The notes beneath the pieces are model-generated. The model was not told the origin of the DNA and searched no databases. It saw only the letters and a program-made list of their open reading frames with translations. DNA of 64,000 bases, taken from positions 682,001-746,000 of the forward strand of contig JABYQQ010000008.1 in assembly GCA_022605405.1 (NCBI GenBank), given 5' to 3'. Position 1 is the stretch's first letter, and each line of letters starts with the position of its first letter. The stretch is from Earliella scabrosa (Eukaryota; Basidiomycota; Agaricomycetes; Polyporales; Polyporaceae). Below, piece by piece: positions 46,957 through 58,473 of the stretch. Both the position numbers and the translations under genes were made by a program.

Positions 46957-48591
46957 TTATCGCCAGCCCGCAACAGACGTCGAACGCGCCTCCACGCCAT
47001 TCTCCCCCACCCCTCTCCCCATCGCCATCCCCGACCCCGACCCTGACCCCGACCCCGGATTTGACCCCTCCCAGACATAACCCAGCTTCGGCACCGCAGG
47101 CACGCCCCCAGCCCCACCCGCGCCCGCAGCCTCGACGTCGCTCCCGTGCTTGCTCACGCTCACGCTCGCGGCCTCGACGTTCGTCTCCGAGGCGGCGTAG
47201 TCGCGCGTGGTGAGCATCGTGTTGAACTGGATCGAGGACATGTACCCGCGCCGCCCTTGGTTGTTGTTGTCGTTCAGCACCGTCGTCCCGTCCGCGACGT
47301 CCTCGACGGTCAGCCCGAGCGTGGAGATGATGATGATCACCGTTGGTACGATGCCCTGGGTGTGCGGGACGGCGGGGTCAGCGATCAGGGTACAGAAGAA
47401 GCTAGCGGAAGAGAGAAGGGGGGAAGAGGCAGGAGAGAGGGAGACGTGGGACGTGGGAAAAAAGAAGAGGGAATCAAAGCGGGGACTTACCGTGAGCTGC
47501 GCGATGGGGTCGTAGACGATGTAGAACGCGTGGTGCCCAGAGAAGTAGAGGATGATCTCGATGAGGATCGCTGCGCTGTAGATCATCGCGGACTCGATGA
47601 TGAGCATGAAGATCTTGAAGTAGCGGAACGGCGCGCCCGCGAGCGCGTTGCCTTCCATGTTCTGCAAGATGAACCTGCGACGTCCACTGCGTTGAACACG
47701 GCTCGGAGAGGATGCGTGGGTGAGACGAGACGCACCATAATCGTGCTGCGATGAGCGTTGTAACGACGACGTTGGTGACGAACGAGAGCGCGAATAGTGA
47801 GCCGTTCCACCGTGCGAGTGTCTGGGCGGAAGGAGAAGCAGAAGCAGATGGAGAAGCAGCGAGTCAAGATCAAAGAAGCCTTCGGCGTCGAATTTGAATG
47901 TACACACTGAAGCAAAGGCGCTCTTCGTTGTTGTAGCGGTTGCGAATGTATGCGCCTGCCCGAAGCCGCACACTGCGGTCGCAGGGGTCGGAGGTTGTGA
48001 TGAGGATGGGACTCACTCCAAAGAGGATCAACTCACCTGCGGATGCGGCAATCAAGAGCACAGGCGCAATACACACTTTCCAGCTCCTTCCCCACACATG
48101 CCAGCACCTCCAAACCTGCGATGGGGATGTCTGCGTCGGCGCCAGGTCGACTGGGAGGATAAGAAGACTCACGACTATGCCGTCGCCGAGAATGGTGTTG
48201 ACGGTGTGTATGGTGACCTTTGCGACATTTGGGGGCTGGGAGACGTCGGAGAAGAAAGCGGCGGGGCCTCCGGGTGCGTCGCGGTGCTCAATGAAACCCC
48301 ATATGAGGCGTGCGAAGCCGAGGGAGACGTGGATGGTGGAGAAGCAGAACATGAGCACGGCGACGCAGAAGATCGCGGGGCTGATCTTGCGGGCGCGGCG
48401 AAAGCGCACGATGTAGACATAGGACACGAACAGACAGACGTTGATGCCTGCGGTTGGCGCATGTGGGTGTGCGTGAGCCGGGGCGCGCTGGTGACGGGCG
48501 AGAGAGAAGAGGGGTGCGCACCGTAGAAGAGGGTCTCGAGCCAGATGGCGACGAGGTAGGCTCTGTCGAGTGCGAGTTGGCCGGTGGGCAT
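46957..48591 (-). CDS. Seven-helix membrane protein of a basidiomycete family
   Basis: Predicted 385 residues. Minus exons: 48591-48522, 48447-48173, 48115-48037, 47972-47908, 47821-47736, 47674-47491, 47355-46957. Starts MPTGQLALDRAYLVAIWLET and shows about seven hydrophobic segments, including NVCLFVSYVYIVRF, FCVAVLMFCFSTIHVS, IAPVLLIAASAVCGFGQA, LFALSFVTNVVVTTLIAARL, IFMLIIESAMIYSAAILIEI and IVPTVIIIISTLGLTV. The fixed stretches GDGIVVWRCWHVWG and YIVYDPIAQLTGIVPT mark it as one of the many uncharacterised 7-TM proteins common in mushrooms, GPCR-like in topology. The ligand and signalling role are unknown. The cytosolic tail has a Gly/Ser repeat encoded by ccccga/ccctga units. Divergent from RAD18. 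Confidence 0.87.
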
Positions 48592-49033
48592 GGGAGGGGG
48601 AACGAGAGACGGACCTGGGCTCTGGGGGCGCGGGCCCTGGAGACAACCGTCTGAGGAGCATATAATCGACCGCGCTCTTGACGCTTGCTGGGGCTGCTCG
48701 CCGGATGCAGCGATTGGGCGGGCGGAGGTCGACCTGTCACGCAGTTGCAAAGGGGGCGATCGGTCCCTGCCCCATCCAGCCACCGCCGCCCCTCGGCTAT
48801 TCGCCCCTCCCGCCCCCGCTCGCCCTGCAGAACCTTCCGCCCTTCCGTCCTCTCCTTCCATCAGGCCCGCTAGATCCCGCCCCAAGCGCCCACAACGCGT
48901 CCGTCACACCACATGACGCGTCAGTCACACGCGCCCGTCACGCTCCTGCGCTCCTGCTCGCGCGTCTGTGGCAGACGGCACCCCCTCTCTCGCCGCCATA
49001 TCCCGACCGCGACTCGCGTCGGACGCCCCCGCG
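48592..49033. other. Divergent promoter region between 7-TM gene and RAD18
   Basis: 442 bp, very C/T-rich on the plus strand near 48750-48900, as expected for a fungal promoter and leader. No defined site recognised. Confidence 0.5.
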
Positions 49034-50741
49034 ATGACCTCAATGCTCGACAAGCTCTTGGCTGCAGACATCCCAGACCCGACAGACTTTCCAGACAACG
49101 CCGCAGCCCCTGGCCTCCGCCCCTTCGACGACGCCGTCCGGTGCAACATCTGCAGGGACTTCTACGACGCTCCCGTCACCCTCTCCTGTGGACACGGCTT
49201 CTGCTCTGCGGTGCGTGAGTGTGTTTGCCTCCTCCTACTTGCGCCGATCATGAACGCGCCGGGCGCGTCATAGTGCATACGCTCTGCACTCCCCGAACAC
49301 CAACTATGCCCCACCTGCCGCAAGCCCGCCTCGGAGGGGCACATACGCAAGGACGTCGCAATGGAGACCGCAGTGCATGCCTGGAAGGCCGCCAGGTGCG
49401 TATCGTTGTCTACTCGCAAACTCAACCCAATCCCGATGGTTTGACTCCTAGACCACTCATCCTACGACTCGCCCGTGAAGACGAAGCACGCAAGAAGCAA
49501 CCCGTCCACCCTCCTCATTCGCGTCAGAACTCGAACAACTCCGAACGCTCCCGAAACAAGAGGCGACGCCTCCACTCCCCGGCGAGCGGGTCAGACGAGG
49601 ACGTCCAAGTCATTCCCTCCAGCCCTGCTCCTACCCCGGCGGACTCGTCCCCGCCCGCTGACTCCGACTTACCCTCAGGTATGCACAGTTCTAACCACGC
49701 AGTCTCCAACGCCAGCGCCGGAACGAAGCTGACTTGTGCGTCCTCGTCTGGGAGCAGGCTTGGTAGAGTGTCCGGTGTGCAAACGGCCCGTCCCGTTCGA
49801 CGTCATTAACCCGCACATCGACAGCGGCTGCACACGCCACCTGGCAGAATCGAGCTCGACAAACGGCGCCTCCTCATCCTCCAACCCCTCCTCCAAGAGC
49901 GCGAACAAGAGCAAACAGAAGCAACAGTGGAGCAGCATATTCGGCGGCACCGGCAGCAGCAGCGCGGGATCAAAGGGCAAGGACAAGGACAAGGACAAGG
50001 ATAAGAGCAAAGGCAAAGCAAGGTCAGTCCCCGTTAACCCCCAATGCACACGTTCCCCCTGAACCCGGGCTCGCGCAGAGCAACACCCGACCTCGACGAC
50101 CCCGAGCTCGAGCACCTCCCCAAGGTCGCGTACGACATCCACCCGCAGAAGCGCATCGCCGAGATGCTCGCCGAGTGGGACCTCCCCACGCACGGCGACA
50201 AGGCCGCGCTCGTGCGCCGACACAAGCGGTGCGTTCCCCGCCTCCTCCCTATACTCTCCCCGCAAGCCCAATCTCATGTCCTGCGACGCCGTCAGCTGGG
50301 TCGTCGCCTACAATGCCAACGTCGACCGCGCGCCCGCGCACCGGCTCTCGCTCGACCAGCTCCGCGCCGAGCAGCGCCGCTCCGAGGACACGGAGCACAC
50401 GCACAAGACGCGCAAGGAGACCGTCGACGACCCCGTCGCGTACCAGGTGCGCCCCTTCTTCTCTTCATCATCTTCCTCCTCGGGCTCGGCGCTGACATGT
50501 CTCTGTGGTTCGTGTGCAGAGAGCGAACAAAGACGCGTTCGCGAAGCTCACCGAGGCCGCGCGCCCGAGGAAGCCTGCGAGCGGCGGGACGGGGCCGGGG
50601 ACGAGGACAGACGCGGTAGAGACGAACGGCGACGGCGATGGGGAACGAGAACGGGACGAGCGAGGATCACATCGAGGAGACGACGTACCATCTATGCTCG
50701 ACGTGATAGACGTCGACGTCGACGACGAGTCTGCGAGTTGA
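49034..50741 (+). CDS. RAD18: RAD18-type E3 ubiquitin ligase (post-replication repair)
   Basis: Predicted 435 residues. Exons: 49034-49210, 49274-49395, 49452-49678, 49758-50016, 50079-50228, 50296-50446, 50520-50741. RING finger at about residues 37-74: CNICRDFYDAPVTLSCGHGF, then C at 60 and CPTC. A Ser-rich linker with an acidic VQVIPSSP patch follows, then a UBZ zinc finger VECPVCKRPVPFDVINPHID ending SGC, and a SAP domain (LPKVAYDIHPQKRIAEMLAE, then WVVAYNANVDRAP). This RING-UBZ-SAP order is the RAD18 architecture. Known role: with the E2 RAD6 it monoubiquitinates PCNA at stalled replication forks. A Lys/Asp repeat encoded by aaggac units lies at 49978-50003. The nuclear role is inferred from the family. 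Confidence 0.92.
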
Positions 50742-51070
50742 GGCTCGAGGTGTCCCACTGTAGCTACCTATCAGGTCAAGCATTTCTCTCACCATCTAGA
50801 CGCATATATATACGGATGTTCTGGTCATGTACTGGAAAGTTGCAATATTGTTGAACTATTTGGCTGCAAGACGATGCTCCCCAATGTACGCCATATCCTC
50901 CTCATTCTGATGGCGCTGCGAACGCAAGCTGCTCGGGATATATCATATCCTCTTTCTTTGGGCGTGGGCCTCATGGTTTCCGAGGCTCGAGTGTTCCGAG
51001 TGCGTTGGCAGCAGGAGAACTTGAAGTGCAAGGCGTCTCAAACAAGAAAAACAGGCTGTACTCTTCGTTC
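50742..51070. other. Convergent region between RAD18 and F-box copy D
   Basis: 3' ends of two convergent genes, about 330 bp. Nothing else seen. Confidence 0.5.
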
Positions 51071-53586
51071 CTAGTACGTGAACCTCTTGTACGTTGCCGG
51101 GCGCTGGAAGGTCATACGGTGCGCGACGGTCCTGCACATCGCGCGAAGCAACAAGGGTGAGGTCATCAGCACGCACAGAGACAAGTCGAAGCCCAACACT
51201 CACGACTTAGCCTCTTTGTTCGCATATGGCAGAAAGTGTTCCATCTGCGTTGTCGACACCATGACAACTGCGTCAGCGCCCCGTGCCACTAAGAAGAAGA
51301 CGCGACGCGACGCACCAGGTAGCCCACGTCGATCCTGCCGACGGGCGCACGCGTGAAGCGCCCACAGCTGCACGTCACGGACGCGCCGGGCACAGGGCCA
51401 GTCGACGCCGCGACAAAGCGCACGAGCGCCCCCATCCCGGTGTTGCGCGGCAAGCCCAGTGCGTCGAGCAGGAGGGGCACCGCATGCCCCGCCCCGGGTA
51501 CTACTTGGACGCACGCGCGCTTCCATGGGGAGTCCTGGTGCGTTATCTGCCAGTGCAGGAGGAGCACGGGGAACGTCAGGACGTGGTTGCAAGAATTGCA
51601 GCGGAAGAGCGCCGAGTGACTGTCGAGGAGGGCCAGCTCGGCCTCGGCCTCCGATGCCTCAGAAGAGTCGGGCTCTCCGACGTCGGATGCGTCGTCGCTG
51701 CTGTCTTCGGCCTCCTCGTCTTCCGAGCTCGAGTCCGCAGCGCGCTGCTTGCCCTTGCCCGTGCTCGTGCTCGTGCGCGTCCGCTTGCTCGCACGCGTCG
51801 CTGTCCCGGACGACTTCCTCTTCCGACTTTGGCTGCTCGTTGCGTTCGCGATCTTGTTCACGCCACTCTTGCCCTTCCTGCCCCCTTCATTCGCCCTCAG
51901 AAGCGCGACGAGGTCGCGCCTCACCCGTGCGCGATATGCTTCCGCGTCCTCTTTCAGTGCGTCCTCGATGGCGGCAAACTGCGCCGCCGTCAGGCTCTCC
52001 TCCACCGATCCCGAGGTGAGCAGTGCCTCCATGCACGGCAGCGCGAGGGCGTTTTCGAAGTTGGGGAGCGTGTCCTTCCAAGCCAACTCTGCACCGCCCA
52101 CCTTGAGGAAGGCGTCGTAGTGGGAGCGCAGCTCGCCTACGCGCGTCCTCCACTTTCTCTTGAATGTTTCTCTGGCTCTACACGCACGTTCTTCGTCCAG
52201 GAGCTCGATGAGCCTGGGGCGGATCTTGTTCCAAACTGCAAATGAGATGTCAGAGCTGCACATCAGCAACATTGAGAGTCGACGTGAAGAAGAGGCGGCG
52301 GCGGGGGGGCGACGTACTGCGCAGCGTCAGCGGGCGGGGCTGATACACCATGTTGTCGAACTCGTGGCTCCATCTGGGAAAGTCGGCGGGTGTATAGCCT
52401 ATCTCGCCCAGCTTCTCCTCGATGCTGTATGCGAGCTGTCAGGTAGGATGCGCTTGGGTCGACGCGGAGGAACAGCACCCACGCAGCACGCCGCTCATCT
52501 CGGGCTCCCCGCTCTGCCGCACGCTTCGAGCTCGATTGTGCACGCTCCCATGCAGCGAGCGACGCGTACCACTGTGAAAGAAATATTCGTATGGTGATTC
52601 GTGTAGGGGTCAATCATCATTGCAGACAAGACGCTCACATTCAACCTTTCCAGCGTGTTCTTCTCCCGGGTTGCCTCAAACTTCTTCAGTGCGTCTACGT
52701 CTCCAGTCGCGCGGACTTCGCGGTATCGCTGCACCACAGAGACGAACTCGGCTTCGTAAAACCTGGTGCTGGAAGACTGGTTGAATGTCGTAGACGCCGC
52801 CTGCCAAACTGTGCGTCAAGATCAGCTTATCGTCAGCTGGAGATGTCTCATTGGCGGACGCACCCGGGACGTGGTCCTGAGCGGCAGGCAGCATCTTGAA
52901 AATGACGTCAAGCATACCAGAATCCCGTTGTATCCCAGCCGCCTTGGCTAGTGTACTGCCAGCCCTGATACTTAATAGCAAGCGCCAGTGAGCAAGTAAT
53001 GGCGCAGACTGGAACCGGACGTACTTGGCTCGCCAGCATGGGCCGCAGAAGCGGACTCGAGCTGCGTAGCTGACTTTCCATGAGGCTCGGCCAGCGCCAC
53101 ATGCCTGGAATTGCAGATGCAGATGAATCCAGAACGTGACATGGGATGAATGATGTACTAACGATGCACGAGCGTTCGAAGACTAGGGACGCATATTGAG
53201 GTTCGCTGAGGTCATCCGGACAGTCAGGCAAGGGTGGCTCCACCCGCTTGCGGGCCTCAATCCACACTCCCCGCGACTTCTTAGACATGAGGGTATCTCT
53301 CAGCTCATTGGAGACGCGTGAGAGGTGTAAGAGGTCGAGAGGGTGCAAATGCGAGGCGATCTAAGCGGGCAAATCTGGGAGTGAGTAACCGAAACGTCAC
53401 CGCCAGTTGGAGAACACGATGCACCTCAAAGAATACGTCTACCGGCATGTTCATGATCTGCAGTAGCTTGCCGACATTCCTTCCGACCGGTTTCTTGCCC
53501 TTTGTGTTCTCCACTGGCTTCTGGGCTTTGCGCCTAGGGTTGTATATCCGTGAGGATTCGCTTATTTTGGGCTGCAGAGTCTCCAT
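51071..53586 (-). CDS. F-box protein, copy D, on the opposite strand
   Basis: Predicted 642 residues. Minus exons: 53586-53425, 53360-53163, 53104-53025, 52964-52864, 52808-52639, 52571-52483, 52424-52318, 52235-51316, 51244-51204, 51131-51071. F-box from MPVDVFFEIASHLHPLDLLH through LSRVSNELRDTLMSKKSRGV, then Cys pairs CIACGA and CGPCW, IGYTPADFPRWSHEFDN, a motif CNSCNHVLTFPVLLLHWQIT ending in H, and VTCSCGR. It ends AHRMTFQRPATYKRFTY. Exons of 198, 170 and 89 nt match copy A or B. The mid-region is Lys/Arg/Ser then strongly acidic (SSSEDEEAEDSSDD). Lying inverted and 4.9 kb from copy C behind two unrelated genes, it shows that the family has spread rather than only duplicated in tandem. The last two exons are inferred from the conserved HxxTF ending. 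Confidence 0.8.
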
Positions 53587-54035
53587 CGCTGTACGTGTGT
53601 AAGAGTATGTAGCAACCGCGCGTAAGGAGGACGTCAATCAAGCGTGCGACGAGGCTGCGACGTGGTGGAACAAAACACGGGGGCCGCCCCACTCCTTTCT
53701 CGCGACGCGACGCGTTTGCTATTAGACGCTTGTCGGAACTTGCCGCCATACTCAGTAAGTAGCCTAAGTAGGAGAGCATCAAGTATGGCTATTCGCAAAA
53801 AGCTGTAGCTACAGCATACAGCGAAATCAAGTCCAATGGCTATAGATACACAGAAACCCGAAGAAAAGCGAAGACGCATCAGGATATAGCTACAATATGT
53901 AATCAAGATACAGCAGTCGTCGCAGCGTTCGTGCGTGTGAGCGTAATGTAGAGTCGTTGCAGATCGTCACTCATGTCCCAGACGTCCAGACGTCGAGGCA
54001 TGACAGTCTCAGGCCCAGCGCACGAGGCCAGGGTC
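53587..54035. other. Intergenic region between F-box D and cupredoxin gene
   Basis: About 450 bp holding the promoter of copy D and the 3' end of the cupredoxin gene. AT-richer than its surroundings. No repeat or RNA gene recognised. Confidence 0.5.
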
Positions 54036-55310
54036 TCACAAAAGAGAGCCTGCTACCACCGCGACCACAGCAACGAGGACACCAACGCTGCGAGCCGTGC
54101 TAGCTGCGCCGTTGTCCGACGGGTTCGGCCCCTGCGAGCCCGAGGGAGCGGGAGGAGCTCCTACACCACCCTTTGCGTTGGCGAGGAACGCGTCGAAGGT
54201 GTTGCCGGTGGAAGGGGCGTTGATTGCGAGCACCATGCCCTGCCTGCAGTGGTTCGCTTGTTTGCAGTAGACCCAAACGGGTGCAGTCTGGAGGTCATAG
54301 TCAGCAAGCGCACTGATGACAGTACAGAAGGACATACGTCGTTCACGGTAATTCTGAACTCTGGGAAGTCCGTTGAGTCGGCTGCGACAGGCATGCTGCA
54401 CGGAAGGGAAGGGATTGAGCAACCGTGGCGTTGAAAACAGACAACGAGCAACACTTACAATCCAGAGTCAAAGCCGGCGAGTCCGTTCGCACTGGTCTCG
54501 CCCAACGGCGTACACGGGTCCGCGAAGCTGCTCTGCGTGACGGTGTGGTTCTTGCTGGCGAAGCGGAAAAGGACGGTGTCGCCGACCCGTGCAGTGATCG
54601 TGTTTGGCCTGAACTCGAGCGAGCCGTCCATGCCAACAGTGATGACATGGTCCGCCGTCGTGGATGCGGTCGGGGCGGCAGCAGCGCCGGTCGTCGTGGC
54701 GTACGTTGTGGTCTGCGGCTGGCCGCTCACGGTGATGGTCTGGGTGACTGTCACCACGCTCGCGGCACTAGAGCTCGCGGCCGCGTTACCCATCGCGCTG
54801 TTCTTGAAGTCGGCGAACTTGTCGCCAGGGTTGATGGCGAAGACCATGCCTTGCTGACAATGGTTCGCTTGGCGACAGTATACCCAGACGGGGTTCGTGT
54901 CAGGTACAGTGAACTGTGCCACGGTGAAGTCGTCTGTTTGGTCATCTGGCACTGGAACGCTAGTGGAAGGTCGGTCTTGTGTTTCGTGAGCAGTACTAAG
55001 ATCCATGACTCACAAGCCAGAGTCGAAACCTTCTGGAGCCTTGACACAAGGCGCCTCAAGGGTCGACTGAGTCACGGTATGATTCTTCTGCTTGAAGACA
55101 AACGTGACCGTATCGCCGGGGTCCGCGTTCTGGGTCTCGATGTCAGCTGTATGCAAAATCGTCGCAGTGCGAACGTATACGTACAACGAACTCGGGGTCG
55201 TACTTGAGTACACCAATGCCGCCAACGACAACTTGATGATCCGCAGCACGAGCAGCAGGAATAGCAAGGCCAAGGAGGCCAACAAACGGCAGTACGAAAG
55301 CGAGGCGCAT
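54036..55310 (-). CDS. Secreted double cupredoxin (phytocyanin-like), probably GPI-anchored
   Basis: Predicted 350 residues. Minus exons: 55310-55185, 55129-55014, 54959-54459, 54395-54338, 54287-54036. Signal peptide MRLAFVLPFVGLLGLAIPAA ending ARA. Two blue-copper-like domains follow, each with a His in KNHTVTQ, then GFDSG, and a second cluster WVYCRQANHCQQGM or WVYCKQANHCRQGM, giving His, Cys, His and Met ligands of a type 1 copper site. Domains are linked by an Ala/Thr-rich segment. The C-terminus is Ser/Pro/Gly-rich and ends in a hydrophobic segment (VGVLVAVVAVVAGSLL), the usual signal for a GPI anchor. Expected at the cell surface or wall. Role unknown: such proteins may bind copper or take part in electron transfer. 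Both ligand sets look complete. Confidence 0.9.
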
Positions 55311-55952
55311 GTCGAGAGAGAAATGTGTGGCTGAGATACTATGTCGAGTTAGGCTAGAATGTGGCCAAAGTACTGGCAAGCGAGAGTGCGCTTAAGTTCC
55401 ACCTGGGACTGGAAGGTGTAGAGTATGTCTAGAGTGTGGTGGTCAAGAGCAAGAAGGTGCGGTGGCCCGTGGTTTCATTCGCCTCTTATATGTGGCGGCA
55501 ACATGGCGGCGCGAACAAAAGCGAGTGACGCGCCTTTTGACGCGCACCATTGTTCGACGCGATCACGTGTCATCTTATTGTTCTCTATCCGGTAGGCGCC
55601 CGTCCATCCACCAATTGTTTCTTCGCGTCTGACTTGCTTCTGTATCTAAGGAGTACAGGCAGTGTCCATACGGATATAGGTCAGCGTGTTCTATGCCGTA
55701 TGCTGAGAGCATGGTTCCGATTATTTGGAAGTGACATAATGACACGTTTCTCCAAAGGGAGTTCGTGGCGATGAGGCACGAAGGCTACGTCTATTCTTCT
55801 ATCGATAACGATGTCATTTATGTAGTACAAGTCCGGTATGAGGGATACATAGATCAGTAGTACAGAACATTACACAGAGACGGCGATAGCAGATGCAAGG
55901 GGATATTCGTAACAGAAAGCACTACGCGCACAGCTGTGATACCCATAGCACG
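55311..55952. other. Intergenic region of about 640 bp
   Basis: Promoter of the cupredoxin gene (the sequence near 55490-55560 is rich in GGCGGC/GCGC) and 3' flank of the Mug113-like gene. No gene recognised. Confidence 0.5.
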
Positions 55953-57600
55953 TCAAACGTACGCTTCGACGAACCCTCCCCATTTCTCGATGACAGGCCT
56001 AACAATTTCCTCCCATTCCTTGCCCTTGTAACGTCCTTTCCCGCGGGGGAAGGAGAAGATCTCCCTGTGGACACTCTTACCTAAAATCCGATGTCGGTGT
56101 GAACGTGCCAATCGAGTCGAAGAAAGACAAAACACGATGGTACTTACAATCGGGACATGGTGTCCTAGACACAACACGGTCGCCATTGCCGCTACCTCCT
56201 TTGACGTTGGGAAAGTCCCGGTCGAGGTATGGCGCATTGATAGCGAGGTCGGCAAGCTCGAGATGGACGAGCCTTTCCAACTTGTGGCACCACGCACCGG
56301 GTTCGCCTACTTGGACGCGACCTCTTGCAAGGTTCCCGTCGTCGGCATCCTTGGTGCTTGGCCAGAATCCGCGCAAGTGAGTTTGCTTGGACTGGCATTG
56401 CTTGTCCCATTCCGCCAACCGTTTCGTCAGCTTGACTGCACGGCCGACTTTGATGTGAACGAGTCCAGAGTCAGTGTCGTCTGCACCAGCGTCCATATCA
56501 GTAAGCCTGTCGGTGAGTGCGATCCTAGAGGCGCACCGTCAATCTCGAAGGCATAGATATAGCCCTCAATGTCCGATGCGGAGTGCTTCGTCCTCATCTC
56601 CTTCCGGAGGAGTTCCTTCGTCTCGTCTTGCAGGTACTCAGGAATCCAATCTGTAGACCATCAGCGCCGCGCCGCCGTGGATGATCTATGCTCTCTTACC
56701 TTTGAACTCCACCCATACACTCGAATCCTTGTGAGATGGAAACTTCACATCGTCGAAGGCGTTCTTCATGTGTTGGTGGCAATAATGAGGCAGTTCCTCT
56801 CCGTTCAGACGCGAGAGCGGTGCGGTCACCGCCACCATGCGCGTGCATCGTTTGTCGAGCTTCGTCGTGCCGCTGCATTGCACCTTCAGCCCTCCCTTTC
56901 CCGACGAGGACGCGGTAGGTGACGGCGGACTCGACGCAGCACGGGGTCGTTTCGTGGGCGTCTGCAAGGGAGACGGACGGGAGTTCGGAGCAGAGCTTCC
57001 CGGCTTCGCAGGAGCTGAGTTCGGTGCCTGCTGCAGCTGCGGTCGCTGCGGGGTCGTCGGTGGAACCTGCAACTGGTTCGTGGGCCGGTATACTCCAGAG
57101 TCGGAGTGGGGACGCGTCATTGTCGGAGGGCGCAAGTCCGTCTTGGGAGGGAGAGGCGGTGGAGGTGGAACGAGCGCATACTGCATCGTGAGGGACGTCT
57201 GCGTCTGCGGTGTGGGCATCGGCATAGCAGGGGGTCTAGGTAGAGGTCCTGGGGCCCCGGTGCCATAGCGGTCGGGCACTGGGAAGGCGAACGCAGGTGT
57301 ACTGTGCGCGCCACTGTGGTGAAGGATGGGAGGAGGCGGGACCGCTCCAGGAGCAATCGCATTCGGGTGAGGCGCGAAGCCCCCGATCCATTCGCCCGTG
57401 GAATGGCGCGCACCTTGTCTTCCATCCTCCCCGGAGTTCAGGTTGAGCCTCCCGAACGCGTCCGCGACCTGACTTGGGTCTGAGGAGGTAGATGTGCGAC
57501 CACCAGTGGACTTGTGGGGCGGTCTCGAGGTCATGGCAGAGTCCTGACGGTCGTCCGGGTGAGGTTTGGGCTTCTTGAAGAAAGCGAAGAGATCAGGCAT
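55953..57600 (-). CDS. Mug113-like T5orf172 (GIY-YIG fold) domain protein
   Basis: Predicted 491 residues. Minus exons: 57600-56700, 56650-56537, 56480-56148, 56080-55953. The first 200 residues are Pro/Ser-rich and disordered. Then comes a Cys/His-bearing segment CSGTTKLDKRCTRMV ... YCHQHM with WVEFKDWIPEYLQD, followed by EGYIYAFEI and HIKVGRAVKLTKRLAEWDKQ, the T5orf172/DUF1766 signature related to GIY-YIG nucleases. The end is VHRE IFSFPRG then IEKWGRFVEAYV. Such fungal proteins are named after a gene up-regulated in meiosis in fission yeast. A nuclease role is possible but not shown, and I did not identify a full catalytic set. The third intron join gives EIDDDTDSG. The start could be further upstream, where the frame stays open. 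Confidence 0.83.
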
Positions 57601-57915
57601 AGCAACCGACAGAACAGAAGCCTGTTCGTGTCCGGGTTGGAAGAAGTGGGACCTGCGGCACCCACACAAGGACAAAGGCCATGCGGACGGACGACGGCGA
57701 GGGCGGTGACATGAGGCGGGCGTGGGCAGACATGGGCGCTCTGAGCAGATTGCAGACGAAGTTCGACCTTTTCGGGCTTGCTGCTTTCCCTCGCCGAGTC
57801 AACTTCGCCCAATCCGTCTTGCCATTGTGCCATCACCAGCATTCTGCGCGTTCCGATTGCACGCGATCTTGACTCGCTCCCATTGTTCACGTAATTCTAC
57901 AACTTGACTCGGACG
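57601..57915. other. Divergent promoter region, Mug113-like gene and PDCD5
   Basis: 315 bp between divergent starts. No specific element recognised. Confidence 0.5.
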
Positions 57916-58473
57916 ATGGAGGATCCAGAGTTAGCCGCAATCCGAGCTGCGAGGACGAACCAGCTGCAACAGCAAGGGGGAGGAGGGGCGCAAGCAGAAG
58001 ACGATGGTGGCAAACAGGCAGCAGAGGAGCAGATGCGCAGGGACCTCCTTGCGACCGTTCTGGACTCTGCTGCAAGGGAGAGACGTGAGTGTGGCTTCAT
58101 CCGGTCGGTCCAATCCCGTGTTCATCCATGTACCACGTAGTTGCGCGTATCGCACTTGTGAGCCCTGACAGAGCACGTCAAATCGAAGCCATTCTGTTGC
58201 GTATGGCTCAAACCGGACAACTGCGAGGGCGTGTCTCTGAGGCGCAACTCATTGAACTGCTCGACCAGGTATGTTCATTCCATCCGTCTTTCCGGATACA
58301 CACCTAGATAAAACACCTTGGTTGTGCAGATTGATGGTGCCCAGTCGAAGACTGCACCCACCAAGGGGGCTATCATCGTGAGTTCTATGGTTACTTCCGT
58401 CGGACTTGGAACTCATGCAATCGTGCAGTTCCAACATCGGAAGGGCGGCTTTGACGATGACGACGATTTCTGA
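57916..58473 (+). CDS. PDCD5 (TFAR19-like) DNA-binding protein
   Basis: Predicted 129 residues, normal length for the family. Exons: 57916-58084, 58141-58268, 58330-58377, 58429-58473. The N-terminus MEDPELAAIRAARTNQLQQQ, the core helices ERLARIALVSPDRARQIEAI and LLRMAQTGQLRGRVSEAQLI, then ELLDQIDGAQSKTAP, and the end FQHRKGGFDDDDDF are classical PDCD5. Known family roles: small helical protein linked to apoptosis in animals and to prefoldin/chaperonin and DNA binding in archaea; its role in fungi is unclear. The start is the only ATG before the conserved part. Confidence 0.95.

Noticed and set aside
51283..52245. 320-codon plus-strand frame
   Set aside because: Antisense to the large exon of F-box copy D.
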